Numbered from the stretch's first letter, positions 39,460 through 50,949 are shown. The stretch is 64,000 nucleotides of DNA from Citrobacter amalonaticus (GCF_018252635.1 NZ_JAGTXM010000004.1:248001-312000), one strand, 5' to 3'. The notes: a model not told the origin generated them from the sequence alone. Made by a program: numbers and translations.

Positions 39460-41021
39460 CAGAAAGTCTCCTGTGCGTGGTGCGCAGTGGCAATGGCACG
39501 CAGAACCGCGCGCGCTTTATTACGGGTTTCATCGGCTTCTGACTGGGGAACAGAGTCGAGCACAATTCCGGCGCCTGCCTGAACGGTGGCAATACCGTCT
39601 TCCACCAGCGCGGAACGGATCACGATGCAGGTATCCAGATCGCCGTGTGCGGTGAAGTAACCGACGGCGCCGCCGTAGCTGCCGCGTCGACGGCCCTCGG
39701 CTTCGGCAATTAACTGCATCGCCCGTACTTTCGGCGCGCCGCTCAGGGTACCCATGTTCATGCAGGCTCGGTAGGCGTGCAGCACGTCGAGATCGCTACG
39801 TAATTCGCCGACGACGCGAGAGACCAGGTGCATCACGTAGGAGTAACGGTCAACTTTGGTCAAGTCTGCGACATAGCGACTGCCCGGCGTACAGATGCGG
39901 GCGAGATCGTTACGCGCCAGGTCAACCAGCATCAGGTGTTCAGAAAGCTCTTTATGGTCGGTGCGCATTTCCAGTTCAATGCGGCTGTCGAGATCGCGGT
40001 CCAGCGAACCGTCAGCGTGACGGCCACGAGGGCGCGTACCGGCGATCGGGTAAATTTCAATCTGACGGCTGGTGGCATCATATTTCAGCGAACTTTCCGG
40101 TGACGCGCCAAACAGGGTGAAGTCGTTGTCCTGCATGAAAAACATGTACGGGCTGGGATTACTTTTCTTCAGTACATAATAGGCAGCCAGCGGCGACGGG
40201 CAGGGCAGCGAGAAGCGGCGGGAGGGGACGACCTGGAAAATTTCACCGGCGCGAATCGCTTTCTGCATCGAGCGAACCACCGCCCCAAATTCTTCATCGC
40301 TCTGATTACATTCGCAACGCATCTGCGGTACGGAAACGACCGGCAGCGGCGGCGCGGGTTCCGTCAGTTGCTGGCTCAGACGCGCCAGACGTGCAGTGAG
40401 GCGTTGCTTCTCAGCGTCGTTATCGCTGAACAGACTGGCCTGAATGCGGGTACTTTGTTTCTGGTGGTCGATCACCATTAGCGTTTCCGCCAGATAGAAA
40501 CAGTAATCCGGGCAGCGGTTTCCAGCCTCAAGCTGGGGTAAATCTTCAAAGCCAGCAACCAGATCGTAGGCAAACAGGCCGCCAAAGAACATCGCTTCGC
40601 GCTCTTGTGCCGGAACGGTAACCAGTTCCTGTAACAGGCGGAAGGCGTCAAAGACCGAGAGTGCGCACAAACGCGCGTCTTCGTCTAATAATGGGCTAAC
40701 CGGCGGGAAACGTAGCACGCGACCCGCGTCCTGCTGCGTATTCTCAACGCCCGCAGGCAGTGCGGCGTCCAGCAGCGGCAGCAGTACCGCGCCATTGTCG
40801 GTTAAGGCCTGAATAGTGACAGTGTCACCGATAGCGGTAATACGCAGTGCGCTATCCACCAGTAACAGGCTTTTGAGGTCGTCTTTGCTGTCGATATCCG
40901 CCGATTCCAGCAGCAGCGTTGCCGGACGGTCGCCACAAACCTGATGGAATAACTCCGTCGGGTTTTTGCGATAGGCGGCATCGCAGGTAAGGAGTTCGAG
41001 TGTCGGTTTTGATGTCTGCAT
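39459..41021 (-). CDS. trpE: Anthranilate synthase component I
   Basis: TrpE converts chorismate to anthranilate using ammonia from TrpD and is feedback-inhibited by tryptophan. The 520-residue chain has the inhibitor-site LLLESADI segment near residue 38 and the chorismate-binding core ([29 protein letters not shown]). The ATG at 41021 ([12 protein letters not shown]) is the conserved start. Confidence 0.98.
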   Translation of the reverse strand: MQTSKPTLELLTCDAAYRKNPTELFHQVCGDRPATLLLESADIDSKDDLKSLLLVDSALRITAIGDTVTIQALTDNGAVLLPLLDAALPAGVENTQQDAGRVLRFPPVSPLLDEDARLCALSVFDAFRLLQELVTVPAQEREAMFFGGLFAYDLVAGFEDLPQLEAGNRCPDYCFYLAETLMVIDHQKQSTRIQASLFSDNDAEKQRLTARLARLSQQLTEPAPPLPVVSVPQMRCECNQSDEEFGAVVRSMQKAIRAGEIFQVVPSRRFSLPCPSPLAAYYVLKKSNPSPYMFFMQDNDFTLFGASPESSLKYDATSRQIEIYPIAGTRPRGRHADGSLDRDLDSRIELEMRTDHKELSEHLMLVDLARNDLARICTPGSRYVADLTKVDRYSYVMHLVSRVVGELRSDLDVLHAYRACMNMGTLSGAPKVRAMQLIAEAEGRRRGSYGGAVGYFTAHGDLDTCIVIRSALVEDGIATVQAGAGIVLDSVPQSEADETRNKARAVLRAIATAHHAQETF

Positions 41022-41044
41022 GGTTATTCTCATTAATTTTGTTC

Positions 41045-41071
41045 AAAAAAAAGCCCGCTCTGTTGGCGGGC
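41045..41071 (-). terminator. trp attenuator (3:4 terminator hairpin)
   Basis: On the minus strand GCCCGC/GCGGGC with a 7-nt loop is followed by eight or more T residues, about 25 bp before trpE. Upstream segments GGTGGCG (inside trpL) and CGCCACC can form the 1:2 pause hairpin. The arrangement matches the E. coli trp attenuator. Confidence 0.93.
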
Positions 41072-41115
41072 CGGGTATCTGGTGGCGATCTACACGCGAA
41101 ATACACTGCCCTAAA

Positions 41116-41160
41116 TCAGGAAGTGCGCCACCCACCGTGCAGAACAAACGTTGCTTTCAT
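41116..41160 (-). CDS. trpL: trp operon leader peptide with a single Trp codon
   Basis: The ORF encodes MKATFVLHGGWRTS (14 residues), aligned with E. coli [14 protein letters not shown]. Ribosome stalling on its Trp codons controls the attenuator. Codon 10 here is GGG (Gly, plus-strand CCC at 41131-41133) where E. coli has TGG, so only one Trp codon (codon 11) remains. AAGGGT lies ahead of the ATG. The rest of the leader, operator and attenuator look intact. Confidence 0.92.
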   Translation of the reverse strand: MKATFVLHGGWRTS

Positions 41161-41187
41161 TTCGATACCCTTTTGCTTGTGAACTTT

Positions 41188-41222
41188 CGTACTAGTTAAC
41201 TAGTTCGGTGGGTTATTGTCAA
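41188..41222 (-). promoter_or_regulatory. trp promoter and TrpR operator
   Basis: On the minus strand TTGACA (41217-41222), a 17-bp spacer and TTAACT (41194-41199) form the promoter. The palindromic TrpR operator with core ACTAGTTAACTAGT spans about 41188-41207 and covers the -10 box, as in E. coli. Confidence 0.95.
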
Positions 41223-41297
41223 CACCTGATTTCAGTAAATTTGTCGGAACCGTTATGATGCACAGGAAAGACTATTTTTGAGAGACGGGAGTTCGCC

Positions 41298-42179
41298 TTG
41301 AGCGACACGAATTATGCAGTGATTTACGATCTGCACAGTCACACTACGGCATCCGATGGACGACTGACGCCAGAAGCGCTGGTCCACCGCGCCGTCGAAA
41401 TGCGTGTTGGCACGCTGGCGATTACTGACCATGACACCACAGCCGCGATTCCTGCGGCAAGCGAAGAAATTTCACGTTCTGGCCTTGCGCTGAATCTGAT
41501 CCCCGGCGTTGAGATCTCAACGGTCTGGGAGAATCACGAAATCCATATTGTGGGTCTGAACATCGACATTGAAAATCCGGCGATGTGTGCGTTTCTGGCG
41601 CAACAGACGGAACGTCGACAGCAACGGGCGCGACTCATCGCTGACCGACTGGAAAAAGCGCATATCACCGGCGCATGGGAAGGGGCATTGCGCCTGGCCG
41701 ATGGTGGTGCGGTGACTCGCGGGCATTTTGCCCGTTATCTGGTGGAGTGCGGCAAAGCGACCACTCTGGCGGATGTGTTTAAAAAGTATCTCGCGCGTGG
41801 GAAAACAGGATATGTTCCGCCACAGTGGTGTACAATAGAACAAGCTATTGATGTCATTCATCATTCTGGCGGTAAGGCGGTACTGGCTCATCCAGGGCGG
41901 TATGACCTTAGCGCTAAGTGGCTGAAAAGGCTGGTGGCGTATTTTGCGCAACATCGTGGTGATGCGATGGAAGTCGCGCAGTGTCAACAGTCTCCCAATG
42001 AGCGCACGCAACTGGCCACGCTCGCCCGCCAGCACCAGCTGTGGGCATCGCAAGGTTCTGACTTTCATCAACCTTGTCCGTGGATCGAGTTGGGACGCAA
42101 GCTCTGGCTGCCTGCTGGCGTTGAAGGCGTCTGGCAGACGTGGGAGCAGCCGCAAAACACCACAGTGAGGGAAGTATGA
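41298..42179 (+). CDS. rnmA: PHP-domain 5'-3' exonuclease RNase AM
   Basis: This protein (also called YciV or TrpH) is a PHP-fold metal-dependent exonuclease reported to mature the 5' ends of rRNAs and to degrade 3'-5' phosphoadenosine phosphate-type substrates. PHP metal motifs are visible: DLHSHTTASDG near the N-terminus, TDHDT, PGVEIS, HPGRY and SQGSDFH. It has 293 residues. The start codon is TTG with GGGAG upstream, giving MSDTNYAVIYDLHSH as in E. coli. Its stop overlaps yciO (ATGA). Confidence 0.93.
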   Translation: MSDTNYAVIYDLHSHTTASDGRLTPEALVHRAVEMRVGTLAITDHDTTAAIPAASEEISRSGLALNLIPGVEISTVWENHEIHIVGLNIDIENPAMCAFLAQQTERRQQRARLIADRLEKAHITGAWEGALRLADGGAVTRGHFARYLVECGKATTLADVFKKYLARGKTGYVPPQWCTIEQAIDVIHHSGGKAVLAHPGRYDLSAKWLKRLVAYFAQHRGDAMEVAQCQQSPNERTQLATLARQHQLWASQGSDFHQPCPWIELGRKLWLPAGVEGVWQTWEQPQNTTVREV

Positions 42180-42796
42180 GCCAGTTTTTTTATATTCATC
42201 CTGATAACCCACAACAGCGCCTGATCAACCAGGCGGTTGAGATTGTGCGTAAGGGCGGGGTGATTGTGTATCCAACCGATTCCGGCTACGCGCTCGGTTG
42301 TAAAATTGAAGATAAAGGCGCGATGGAACGGATTTGCCGTATTCGCCAGTTGCCGGATGGGCACAACTTCACGCTGATGTGCCGCGACCTGTCCGAGTTG
42401 TCGACCTATTCGTTTGTCGATAACGTGGCCTTTCGTCTGATCAAGAACAATACGCCGGGTAACTACACCTTCATCCTGAAAGGCACGAAAGAGGTGCCGC
42501 GCCGGTTGTTGCAGGAAAAACGTAAGACCATTGGCCTGCGCGTGCCGTCAAACCCGATCGCGCTCGAACTGCTGCAGGCGCTGGGCGAGCCAATGCTCTC
42601 TACCTCGCTGATGCTGCCAGGCAGTGAATTTACCGAGTCCGATCCGGAGGAAATTAAAGATCGTCTGGAAAAACAGGTCGATCTGATTATCCATGGCGGT
42701 TATCTGGGCCAGCAGCCCACAACGGTGATTGATTTAACCGATGACTCCCCGGTTGTCTTGCGCGAAGGCGTCGGAGACGTTAAACCTTTCTTATAA
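42176..42796 (+). CDS. yciO: Sua5/YciO/YrdC family protein YciO
   Basis: This 206-residue paralogue of the tRNA threonylcarbamoyl-AMP synthase TsaC/YrdC has weaker or unproven activity. The fold motifs KGGVIVYPTDSGYALGC and KNNTPGNYTFIL are present. The ATG at 42176 overlaps the rnmA stop by 4 bases, so the pair is coupled. The open frame upstream of it inside rnmA is not used. Confidence 0.94.
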   Translation: MSQFFYIHPDNPQQRLINQAVEIVRKGGVIVYPTDSGYALGCKIEDKGAMERICRIRQLPDGHNFTLMCRDLSELSTYSFVDNVAFRLIKNNTPGNYTFILKGTKEVPRRLLQEKRKTIGLRVPSNPIALELLQALGEPMLSTSLMLPGSEFTESDPEEIKDRLEKQVDLIIHGGYLGQQPTTVIDLTDDSPVVLREGVGDVKPFL

Positions 42797-42896
42797 GGAC
42801 GCAACTCGGTATACTACGCGGCCTTAAAATGGCGCTGAGAAGCGCCGTTGATTCTCCTGTTCGACGCCTGTGAAGGCGACACCTGAAGGAAGCTCT

Positions 42897-43772
42897 ATGA
42901 GCGAAAAGTTACAGAAAGTGCTGGCGCGTGCTGGCCACGGCTCCCGCCGTGAAATTGAATCTATCATTGCAGCAGGTCGTGTCAGCGTTGACGGCAAAAT
43001 TGCCACGCTGGGCGATCGCGTTGAAGTGACTCCCGGTCTGAAAATTCGTATCGACGGCCACTTGATATCGGTGAAAGAGTCGGCGGAACAAATTTGTCGC
43101 GTTCTGGCGTATTACAAGCCGGAAGGCGAATTGTGTACGCGTAACGACCCGGAAGGTCGTCCCACGGTCTTTGATCGCTTACCGAAACTGCGCGGTGCGC
43201 GCTGGATTGCGGTAGGGCGTCTGGACGTTAATACCTGTGGTCTGCTGCTGTTCACCACCGATGGTGAACTGGCAAACCGTCTGATGCACCCGAGCCGTGA
43301 AGTTGAACGTGAATACGCGGTGCGCGTCTTCGGCCAGGTTGACGATGCCAAACTGCGCGATTTGAGCCGTGGCGTGCAACTGGAAGACGGACCGGCGGCA
43401 TTCAAAACCATCAAGTTTAGCGGTGGCGAAGGGATCAACCAGTGGTACAACGTCACCCTGACCGAAGGGCGAAACCGTGAAGTCCGTCGACTGTGGGAAG
43501 CCGTTGGCGTGCAGGTAAGCCGTCTGATCCGCGTGCGCTACGGTGATATTCCATTGCCGAAAGGTCTGCCACGCGGCGGCTGGACAGAACTGGATCTCGC
43601 ACAGACCAACTATCTGCGTGAGCTGGTGGAACTGGAACCGGAAACTACCTCAAAAGTGGCGGTAGAGAAAGATCGTCGCCGCATGAAGGCAAATCAGATT
43701 CGCCGTGCGGTGAAACGCCATAGCCAGGTGAGCGGCGGTCGTCGTGCTGGCGGACGTAACAACAACGGTTAA
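42897..43772 (+). CDS. rluB: 23S rRNA pseudouridine(2605) synthase RluB
   Basis: RluB converts U2605 of 23S rRNA to pseudouridine. An N-terminal S4 RNA-binding domain ([19 protein letters not shown]) is followed by the RsuA-type catalytic domain with the active Asp in [12 protein letters not shown], then a basic tail rich in Arg/Gly/Asn. It has 291 residues, as in E. coli. The ATG at 42897 follows GAAGGAAG. It lies only 100 bp after yciO; the E. coli gene yciQ that lies between them is absent here. Confidence 0.97.
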   Translation: MSEKLQKVLARAGHGSRREIESIIAAGRVSVDGKIATLGDRVEVTPGLKIRIDGHLISVKESAEQICRVLAYYKPEGELCTRNDPEGRPTVFDRLPKLRGARWIAVGRLDVNTCGLLLFTTDGELANRLMHPSREVEREYAVRVFGQVDDAKLRDLSRGVQLEDGPAAFKTIKFSGGEGINQWYNVTLTEGRNREVRRLWEAVGVQVSRLIRVRYGDIPLPKGLPRGGWTELDLAQTNYLRELVELEPETTSKVAVEKDRRRMKANQIRRAVKRHSQVSGGRRAGGRNNNG

Positions 43773-43776
43773 CGCT

Positions 43777-43850
43777 TTTGTAGGCCTGATAAGCGTAGCG
43801 CCATCAGGCAATTGCGCGGTGCCGGATGGCACCGCAAACGCCTTATCCGC
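43777..43850. repeat. REP pair between rluB and btuR
   Basis: One unit begins TGTAGGCCTGATAAGCG (43777-43808) and the facing unit begins GTGCCGGATGGCACCGC and ends CCTTATCCGCCC (about 43817-43850). It is located between two convergent genes, a common BIME site. Confidence 0.85.
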
Positions 43851-43856
43851 CCTGCT

Positions 43857-44447
43857 TCAGTAATCGATACCCATTTGGGCTTTAACCCCTGCCTCAAAGG
43901 CATGCTTGACCGGGCGCAGTTCACTGACGGTATCGGCCAGCTCAAGAATGTCCCGATGGCAGCCGCGACCGGTAATGATCACCGTCTGGTAAGACGGGCG
44001 CGCATTCAACGCGCTAATCACCTCTTCAAGGGGCAGATAGTCATACGCCACCATATAAGTCAGCTCGTCAAGCACCACCATGTCCAGTTGCGGATCGGCA
44101 AGCATGCGTTTGCCGTGCTCCCATACTGCCAGACAGGCTGCGGTGTCGGCTTCGCGATTTTGCGTCTCCCAGGTAAAGCCGGTCGCCATCACCTGAAATT
44201 CTACGCCGTGTGGCTCCAGCAGGTTACGCTCGCCGTTGGGCCAGGTTCCCTTGATAAACTGCACCACGCCGACCTTTTTGCCGTGTCCTACTGCGCGAGT
44301 GGCGGTACCGAAGGCGGCGGTGGTTTTACCTTTTCCGTTGCCGGTAAAGACAATCACGATGCCGCGCTCGTCCTGGGCCTGGGCTACCCGGGCGTCAACC
44401 CGGTCCTTCACGCGCTGCTGGCGCTGTTGATAGCGTTCTTCACTCAT
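43857..44447 (-). CDS. btuR: Cob(I)yrinic acid a,c-diamide adenosyltransferase BtuR
   Basis: BtuR (CobO) attaches the adenosyl group to corrinoids using ATP, forming adenosylcobalamin. The 196-residue protein has the P-loop GNGKGKTTAAFG near residue 37 and VVLDELTYM. Its ATG overlaps the yciK stop by 4 bases. It is convergent with rluB. Confidence 0.96.
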   Translation of the reverse strand: MSEERYQQRQQRVKDRVDARVAQAQDERGIVIVFTGNGKGKTTAAFGTATRAVGHGKKVGVVQFIKGTWPNGERNLLEPHGVEFQVMATGFTWETQNREADTAACLAVWEHGKRMLADPQLDMVVLDELTYMVAYDYLPLEEVISALNARPSYQTVIITGRGCHRDILELADTVSELRPVKHAFEAGVKAQMGIDY

Positions 44448-45205
44448 TGGGCGATTCCTGGTTTGCGGCCCGGTTGGGCGTCGAAGGTCATGCCGGTTTT
44501 ACGGCGGCTGTCATCGCCCATTAGCCACAGGTACAGCGGCATAATATCGGCGGGTGTTTTGAGCTTTTGCGGATCTTCCGTCGGAAAGGCGTTGGCGCGC
44601 ATGCCGGTGCGGGTACCGCCTGGATTGATGCAATTCACGCGCAGCGGATGGTTTTGGTACTCATCTGCCAGCACCTGCATCATGCCTTCGGTGGCAAATT
44701 TTGAGACTGCGTAGGCGCCCCAGTTAGCACGACCCTGTTGGCCCACGCTGGAGGAGGTGAACACCAGCGATCCGGAATCTGACTTAAGTAATAAAGGAAG
44801 CAATGCCTGGGTCAGCATAAACGTCGCATTGACATTGACCTGCATCACCTGTTGCCAGACCTGCGGGTCTTGCTCGATCATCGGACAGACCTCGCCCAGT
44901 AAACCGGCATTATGCAAGACGCCGTCCAGACGCGGATACTGTGCGGCGATGCGCTGCGCCAGTTGATGACAGTCATTGGCGGTGCAGGTTAGCAGATCGA
45001 GAGTAAACCACGGTGACTGTCGATCCGTTTGCCGGGCAATGATGTCGGCGACGTGACGCAGTTTCTCATCATTACGGCCAAGTAAAATAACGTTGGCGCC
45101 GAAGCGCGCATAGGTCAGGGCTGCTTCGCGGCCAATGCCGTCACTGGCGCCGGTCACCAGAATATTGCGATCCTGCAGGAGGTCTTGTTTCGGTTGATAA
45201 TGCAT
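44444..45205 (-). CDS. yciK: Short-chain dehydrogenase/reductase YciK
   Basis: This 253-residue classical SDR has the NAD(P)-binding TGASDGIG near residue 19 and the catalytic YAVSK (Tyr-x3-Lys) with upstream TSSS. The substrate is not established. It is upstream of and overlaps btuR, so it is likely cotranscribed. The start is MHYQPKQDLLQDRN, as in E. coli. Confidence 0.94.
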   Translation of the reverse strand: MHYQPKQDLLQDRNILVTGASDGIGREAALTYARFGANVILLGRNDEKLRHVADIIARQTDRQSPWFTLDLLTCTANDCHQLAQRIAAQYPRLDGVLHNAGLLGEVCPMIEQDPQVWQQVMQVNVNATFMLTQALLPLLLKSDSGSLVFTSSSVGQQGRANWGAYAVSKFATEGMMQVLADEYQNHPLRVNCINPGGTRTGMRANAFPTEDPQKLKTPADIMPLYLWLMGDDSRRKTGMTFDAQPGRKPGIAQ

Positions 45206-45419
45206 GGGGACTCCTCGGCGACATGCCTGGTCGCTCTGCTTCTCGTTAGTGTGTCGGGTTTATGCCTGAAACAGGAGCCAATTTCAATCAGCCAACGGCG
45301 ATAACGCCCTAAAATGAACACTTTGTCATACTTTTGTTCATCCGCATATCTCGCAAGACGACGCATTACGCCTGATGTACACTGAGCCGATGCTAAGTTG
45401 TTTAACCAAGGTGGGACGT

Positions 45420-46466
45420 GTGGAATTGTTGTCTGAATATGGGTTGTTTTTAGCAAAAATCGTCACCGTTGTGCTGGCTATCGCGGTGATTGCCATCATT
45501 ATCGTGAATGTTGCCCAACGTAAGCGCCAGCGTGGCGAACTGCGGGTTACCAACCTCAGCGAACAATATAAAGAGATGAAGGATGAACTGGCGATGGCGC
45601 TGTTGGATAGCCATCAACAGAAACTCTGGCATAAAGCGCAAAAGAAAAAGCACAAGCTGGAAGCGAAAGCCGCGAAAGTGAAAGCCAGACAGGGCGACAG
45701 CGGTACATCAGACAAGCCGAATGTCTGGGTACTGGATTTTAAAGGCAGTATGGATGCCCACGAGGTCAGTTCGCTGCGTGAAGAGGTGACGGCTGTACTG
45801 GCGGTTGTAAAACCGCAGGACCAGGTGGTGGTGCGTCTGGAAAGCCCTGGTGGTGTTGTCCACGGCTACGGCCTTGCCGCATCACAACTGCAACGCTTAC
45901 GCGATAAGAAAATCCCGTTGATCGTAACGGTGGATAAAGTCGCGGCGAGTGGCGGCTATATGATGGCCTGCGTGGCGGACAAAATTGTCGCCGCCCCCTT
46001 TGCGATTGTTGGTTCGATTGGCGTGGTCGCGCAGATCCCCAACTTTAATCGTTTCCTGAAAGGAAAGGATATCGATATCGAGTTGCATACTGCCGGACAG
46101 TACAAGCGGACATTGACGCTGCTGGGTGAGAACACCGAAGAAGGGCGGCAGAAGTTTCGCGAAGATTTGAACGAAACCCATCATCTGTTTAAGGATTTCG
46201 TGCATCGCATGCGTCCCTCTCTGGACATTGAGCAGGTTGCAACCGGTGAACACTGGTATGGGCAGCAGGCGCTGGAGAAAGGCCTCATTGATGAGGTCAA
46301 CACCAGCGATGAGGTGATCCTGGGGCTGATGGAAGGGCGTGAGGTGCTGAACGTTCGTTATCTACAGCGTAAAAAGTTAGTGGATCGAGTGACAGGGAGT
46401 GCCGCTGAAAGTGCCGACCGTCTGCTGCTGCGCTGGTGGCAGCGTGGACAAAAACCGCTGATGTAA
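45420..46466 (+). CDS. sohB: S49 family inner-membrane protease SohB
   Basis: SohB is a membrane-anchored serine protease related to SppA; it suppresses htrA defects when overproduced in E. coli. The N-terminal span (about residues 8-28) is followed by a Lys/Ala-rich linker and the S49 domain with LESPGG, DKVAASGGY and IVGSIGVV (catalytic Ser). The 348-residue form uses the GTG at 45420, preceded by AAGGTGGGA, and matches E. coli SohB; the open frame upstream is not needed. Confidence 0.94.
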   Translation: MELLSEYGLFLAKIVTVVLAIAVIAIIIVNVAQRKRQRGELRVTNLSEQYKEMKDELAMALLDSHQQKLWHKAQKKKHKLEAKAAKVKARQGDSGTSDKPNVWVLDFKGSMDAHEVSSLREEVTAVLAVVKPQDQVVVRLESPGGVVHGYGLAASQLQRLRDKKIPLIVTVDKVAASGGYMMACVADKIVAAPFAIVGSIGVVAQIPNFNRFLKGKDIDIELHTAGQYKRTLTLLGENTEEGRQKFREDLNETHHLFKDFVHRMRPSLDIEQVATGEHWYGQQALEKGLIDEVNTSDEVILGLMEGREVLNVRYLQRKKLVDRVTGSAAESADRLLLRWWQRGQKPLM

Positions 46467-46480
46467 AAAGGTATTAACGA

Positions 46481-46512
46481 AAAACGCGAGGCACTGAGGC
46501 CTCGCGTTTTTG
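46481..46512. terminator. Bidirectional terminator between sohB and yciN
   Basis: The perfect stem ACGCGAGGC/GCCTCGCGT with a 6-nt loop is flanked by A and T runs. Confidence 0.9.
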
Positions 46513-46514
46513 CT

Positions 46515-46766
46515 TTAATCGATCAGATGATACTTTTCAGAAAGTACATGCGCCAGATGTTTAAACATGTTGAACACGGCTGTGCTCTTTGGCGTGGGTA
46601 AACCTTGCTCGTCTAAAAAGTAATCGCCACTGAACACCAACACCCCATTTCGCTGGGTCACACCGGTGGCAACAATGCCGGCCAGCGTATCTTCATGCTC
46701 ACGAATGATTTTGTTGGCTTCAATCAGCAGCGTTTCGCGATCGATAGGTTGTGTCTCTTTGCGCAT
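46515..46766 (-). CDS. yciN: DUF2498 family protein YciN
   Basis: This 83-residue soluble protein of unknown function is conserved in enterics. It matches E. coli YciN in length and sequence (starts [19 protein letters not shown]). AAGGAGTA precedes the ATG. It is divergent from topA. Confidence 0.93.
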   Translation of the reverse strand: MRKETQPIDRETLLIEANKIIREHEDTLAGIVATGVTQRNGVLVFSGDYFLDEQGLPTPKSTAVFNMFKHLAHVLSEKYHLID

Positions 46767-47161
46767 TTTTTACTCCTTAAACAAGGACATTAGTCTACGC
46801 CGACCGACTCTTTTGGGCAAATATTCCCTGAGCGTGTACAGGGGTTTGTCAACCTTTGCTGACTGGCAGGATTTGGTTTTGCATGCTAATAAAGTTGCGT
46901 AACGAATTTTATCAGGTACAGTGTGACGCTTTCGTCAACCAGGCAACAGATTTGCTTGACATTCGACCGAAATTCCGTCGTGCTATAGCGCCTCTGTGCG
47001 AAAAAACCTGTTAACTCAGTCACCTGGCTATTTTGTGTACAGAGTCAGTACAAGGGGTTGATATCCGCAGACGCAGGGACCATATCCGTGGCTCGTCGCC
47101 AGTGGATGGTGTATCAACGTGCGACGCATTCCTGGAAGAATCAAATTAGGTAAAGGTGAAT
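46767..47161. other. yciN-topA intergenic region (topA promoters)
   Basis: This 395-bp stretch carries the topA upstream region, which in E. coli holds several promoters, including a heat-shock one, and senses supercoiling. A CTTGACATTCGACC element at about 46955 is a plausible -35 but its -10 spacing is poor. No gene is seen. Confidence 0.5.
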
Positions 47162-49759
47162 ATGGGTAAAGCTCTTGTCATCGTTGAGTCCCCGGCAAAA
47201 GCCAAAACGATCAACAAGTATCTGGGTAATGACTACGTGGTTAAGTCCAGCGTTGGTCATATCCGTGATTTGCCGACCAGTGGCTCAGCAGCTAAAAAGA
47301 GCGCCGACTCTACCTCCACCAAAACGGCTAAAAAGCCCAAAAAGGATGAACGTGGCGCGCTCGTCAACCGTATGGGTGTTGACCCGTGGCACAACTGGGA
47401 CGCGCACTATGAGGTGCTGCCCGGTAAAGAGAAGGTCGTCTCTGAACTGAAACAACTGGCTGAAAAAGCCGACCACATCTATCTCGCAACCGACCTTGAC
47501 CGCGAAGGGGAAGCCATTGCATGGCACCTGCGGGAAGTGATCGGGGGTGATGACACGCGTTACAGTCGCGTGGTGTTTAACGAAATTACCAAGAATGCGA
47601 TTCGTCAGGCATTTGAAAAGCCGGGCGAACTGAACATTGATCGGGTTAACGCTCAGCAGGCGCGTCGCTTTATGGATCGCGTGGTGGGCTATATGGTCTC
47701 GCCGCTGTTGTGGAAAAAGATTGCTCGCGGGCTGTCAGCCGGTCGCGTCCAGTCCGTGGCTGTGCGTCTGGTCGTTGAGCGTGAACGTGAAATTAAAGCG
47801 TTTGTGCCAGAAGAGTTTTGGGAAATTGATGCCAATACCACCACGTCTTCCGGTGATGCGCTGCCTTTGCAGGTGACCCATCAGAACGACAAGCCGTTCC
47901 GTCCGGAGAGCCGCGAGCAGACGCTTGCAGCGGTAAGTTTGCTGGAGAAAGCGCGCTACAGCGTTCTGGAGCGTGAAGACAAGCCGACCAGCAGCAAGCC
48001 TGGTGCACCGTTTATCACCTCTACACTGCAACAGGCCGCCAGCACGCGTCTCGGTTTTGGTGTGAAAAAAACCATGATGATGGCGCAGCGTTTGTACGAA
48101 GCGGGCTACATCACCTATATGCGTACCGACTCGACCAACCTGAGTCAGGATGCTGTGAACATGGTTCGCGGTTACATCGGTGACAATTTCGGTAAAAAAT
48201 ACCTGCCTGAAAGTCCGAATCAGTACGCCAGTAAAGAAAACTCACAGGAAGCGCACGAAGCGATTCGTCCTTCCGACGTCTCGGTGCTGGCAGAAACGCT
48301 CAAGGATATGGAAGCTGATGCGCAGAAACTGTATCAACTGATCTGGCGTCAGTTTGTCGCCTGCCAGATGACCCCGGCGCAGTACGACTCTACGACGCTG
48401 ACCGTGGGCGCAGGCGATTTCCGTCTGAAGGCGCGCGGCCGTATTTTGCGCTTCGACGGCTGGACGAAAGTGATGCCGGCGTTGCGTAAAGGTGATGAAG
48501 ACCGGACGCTGCCGGCGGTAAATAAAGGCGATGAGCTGTCTCTGGTTGAACTGACCCCGGCTCAGCACTTCACCAAGCCGCCGGCGCGCTTCAGCGAAGC
48601 CTCGCTGGTGAAAGAGCTGGAAAAACGCGGAATTGGCCGTCCGTCGACCTATGCGTCGATCATCTCGACCATTCAGGATCGTGGCTACGTGCGGGTGGAA
48701 AACCGTCGCTTCTATGCGGAAAAAATGGGTGAGATTGTCACCGACCGCCTGGAAGAGAATTTCCGCGAGCTGATGAACTACGATTTCACCGCACAGATGG
48801 AAAACAGCCTCGACCAGGTCGCGAATCATGAAACCGAGTGGAAAGGCGTGCTCGATAACTTTTTCAGCGATTTTACTCAGCAACTGGATAAAGCGGAGAA
48901 AGATCCGGAAGAGGGCGGGATGCGCCCGAACCAGATGGTGTTGACCAGCATCGACTGCCCAACCTGCGGACGCAAAATGGGAATTCGTACCGCCAGTACC
49001 GGCGTGTTCCTTGGCTGCTCTGGTTACGCGTTGTCGCCAAAAGAGCGCTGCAAAACCACTATCAACCTGGTGCCGGAAAACGAAGTCCTGAACGTGCTGG
49101 AAGGTGATGACGCGGAAACCAACGCCCTGCGCGCCAAACGTCGTTGTCAGAAGTGCGGTACGGCGATGGACAGCTACCTGATCGATCCGAAGCGCAAGCT
49201 GCATGTTTGTGGTAATAACCCGACCTGCGACGGCTATGAGATCGAAGAAGGTGAATTCCGTATCAAAGGGTATGACGGCCCGATCGTCGAGTGCGAAAAA
49301 TGTGGTTCTGAGATGCACCTGAAAATGGGGCGTTTCGGCAAGTACATGGCGTGCACCAACGACGAGTGTAAAAACACGCGTAAGATCCTGCGTAACGGTG
49401 ACGTCGCGCCGCCGAAAGAAGATCCGGTTCCACTGCCCGAGTTGCCGTGTGAAAAATCGGATGCGTATTTCGTATTGCGTGATGGCGCTGCCGGGGTATT
49501 CCTGGCCGCTAATACTTTCCCGAAATCCCGAGAGACGCGCGCGCCGCTGGTGGAAGAACTGTTCCGCTTCCGTGACCGTCTACCAGAGAAACTGCGTTAT
49601 CTGGCCGATGCGCCGCAGCAGGATCCGGAAGGTAATAAAACGCTGGTGCGTTTTAGCCGTAAGACCAAACAGCAGTATGTTGCCGCTGAAAAAGACGGGA
49701 AGGCGACCGGTTGGTCCGCTTTCTTTGTTGACGGCAAATGGGTCGAAGGCAAGAAGTAA
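47162..49759 (+). CDS. topA: DNA topoisomerase I
   Basis: TopA is a type IA enzyme that relaxes negative supercoils. The TOPRIM domain is at the N-terminus ([19 protein letters not shown]). The active-site Tyr is in [10 protein letters not shown] near residue 319. Three C-terminal four-Cys zinc modules follow ([27 protein letters not shown]) and then basic ribbon domains. It has 865 residues, as in E. coli. The ATG at 47162 with AAAGGTG upstream is preferred over a GTG two codons earlier. Confidence 0.98.
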   Translation: MGKALVIVESPAKAKTINKYLGNDYVVKSSVGHIRDLPTSGSAAKKSADSTSTKTAKKPKKDERGALVNRMGVDPWHNWDAHYEVLPGKEKVVSELKQLAEKADHIYLATDLDREGEAIAWHLREVIGGDDTRYSRVVFNEITKNAIRQAFEKPGELNIDRVNAQQARRFMDRVVGYMVSPLLWKKIARGLSAGRVQSVAVRLVVEREREIKAFVPEEFWEIDANTTTSSGDALPLQVTHQNDKPFRPESREQTLAAVSLLEKARYSVLEREDKPTSSKPGAPFITSTLQQAASTRLGFGVKKTMMMAQRLYEAGYITYMRTDSTNLSQDAVNMVRGYIGDNFGKKYLPESPNQYASKENSQEAHEAIRPSDVSVLAETLKDMEADAQKLYQLIWRQFVACQMTPAQYDSTTLTVGAGDFRLKARGRILRFDGWTKVMPALRKGDEDRTLPAVNKGDELSLVELTPAQHFTKPPARFSEASLVKELEKRGIGRPSTYASIISTIQDRGYVRVENRRFYAEKMGEIVTDRLEENFRELMNYDFTAQMENSLDQVANHETEWKGVLDNFFSDFTQQLDKAEKDPEEGGMRPNQMVLTSIDCPTCGRKMGIRTASTGVFLGCSGYALSPKERCKTTINLVPENEVLNVLEGDDAETNALRAKRRCQKCGTAMDSYLIDPKRKLHVCGNNPTCDGYEIEEGEFRIKGYDGPIVECEKCGSEMHLKMGRFGKYMACTNDECKNTRKILRNGDVAPPKEDPVPLPELPCEKSDAYFVLRDGAAGVFLAANTFPKSRETRAPLVEELFRFRDRLPEKLRYLADAPQQDPEGNKTLVRFSRKTKQQYVAAEKDGKATGWSAFFVDGKWVEGKK

Positions 49760-49781
49760 CTGCCTACGGTTCTGTCTTTCT

Positions 49782-49812
49782 CAAAAGGGTCGCGTAAGCG
49801 ACCCTTTTTTTG
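49782..49812 (+). terminator. Terminator after topA
   Basis: The stem AAAAGGGTCGC/GCGACCCTTTT with a short loop and a longer T run lies about 25 bp past the topA stop. Confidence 0.9.
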
Positions 49813-49959
49813 TCTTTATAGCGGGCTTATTATTTTTTAATCGCCGCTATACAGCCGGGTTATTAATGATATAGTGGTTATAGTTAACGGCTTTTTTATT
49901 ATTAAATCGTATTAGCAGCGCATCATTGCTGCTCTGAAACGATGACCTGATGGCGCTAA

Positions 49960-50949
<990 letters not shown>

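Noticed and set aside
43812-44714. 300-codon plus-strand frame over btuR and yciK
   Set aside because: It spans two genes on the other strand and a REP pair, which is not plausible for a real protein.
48242-49318. 358-codon minus-strand frame inside topA
   Set aside because: It is antisense to conserved topA codons; the product is His/Arg/Phe-rich without any domain.
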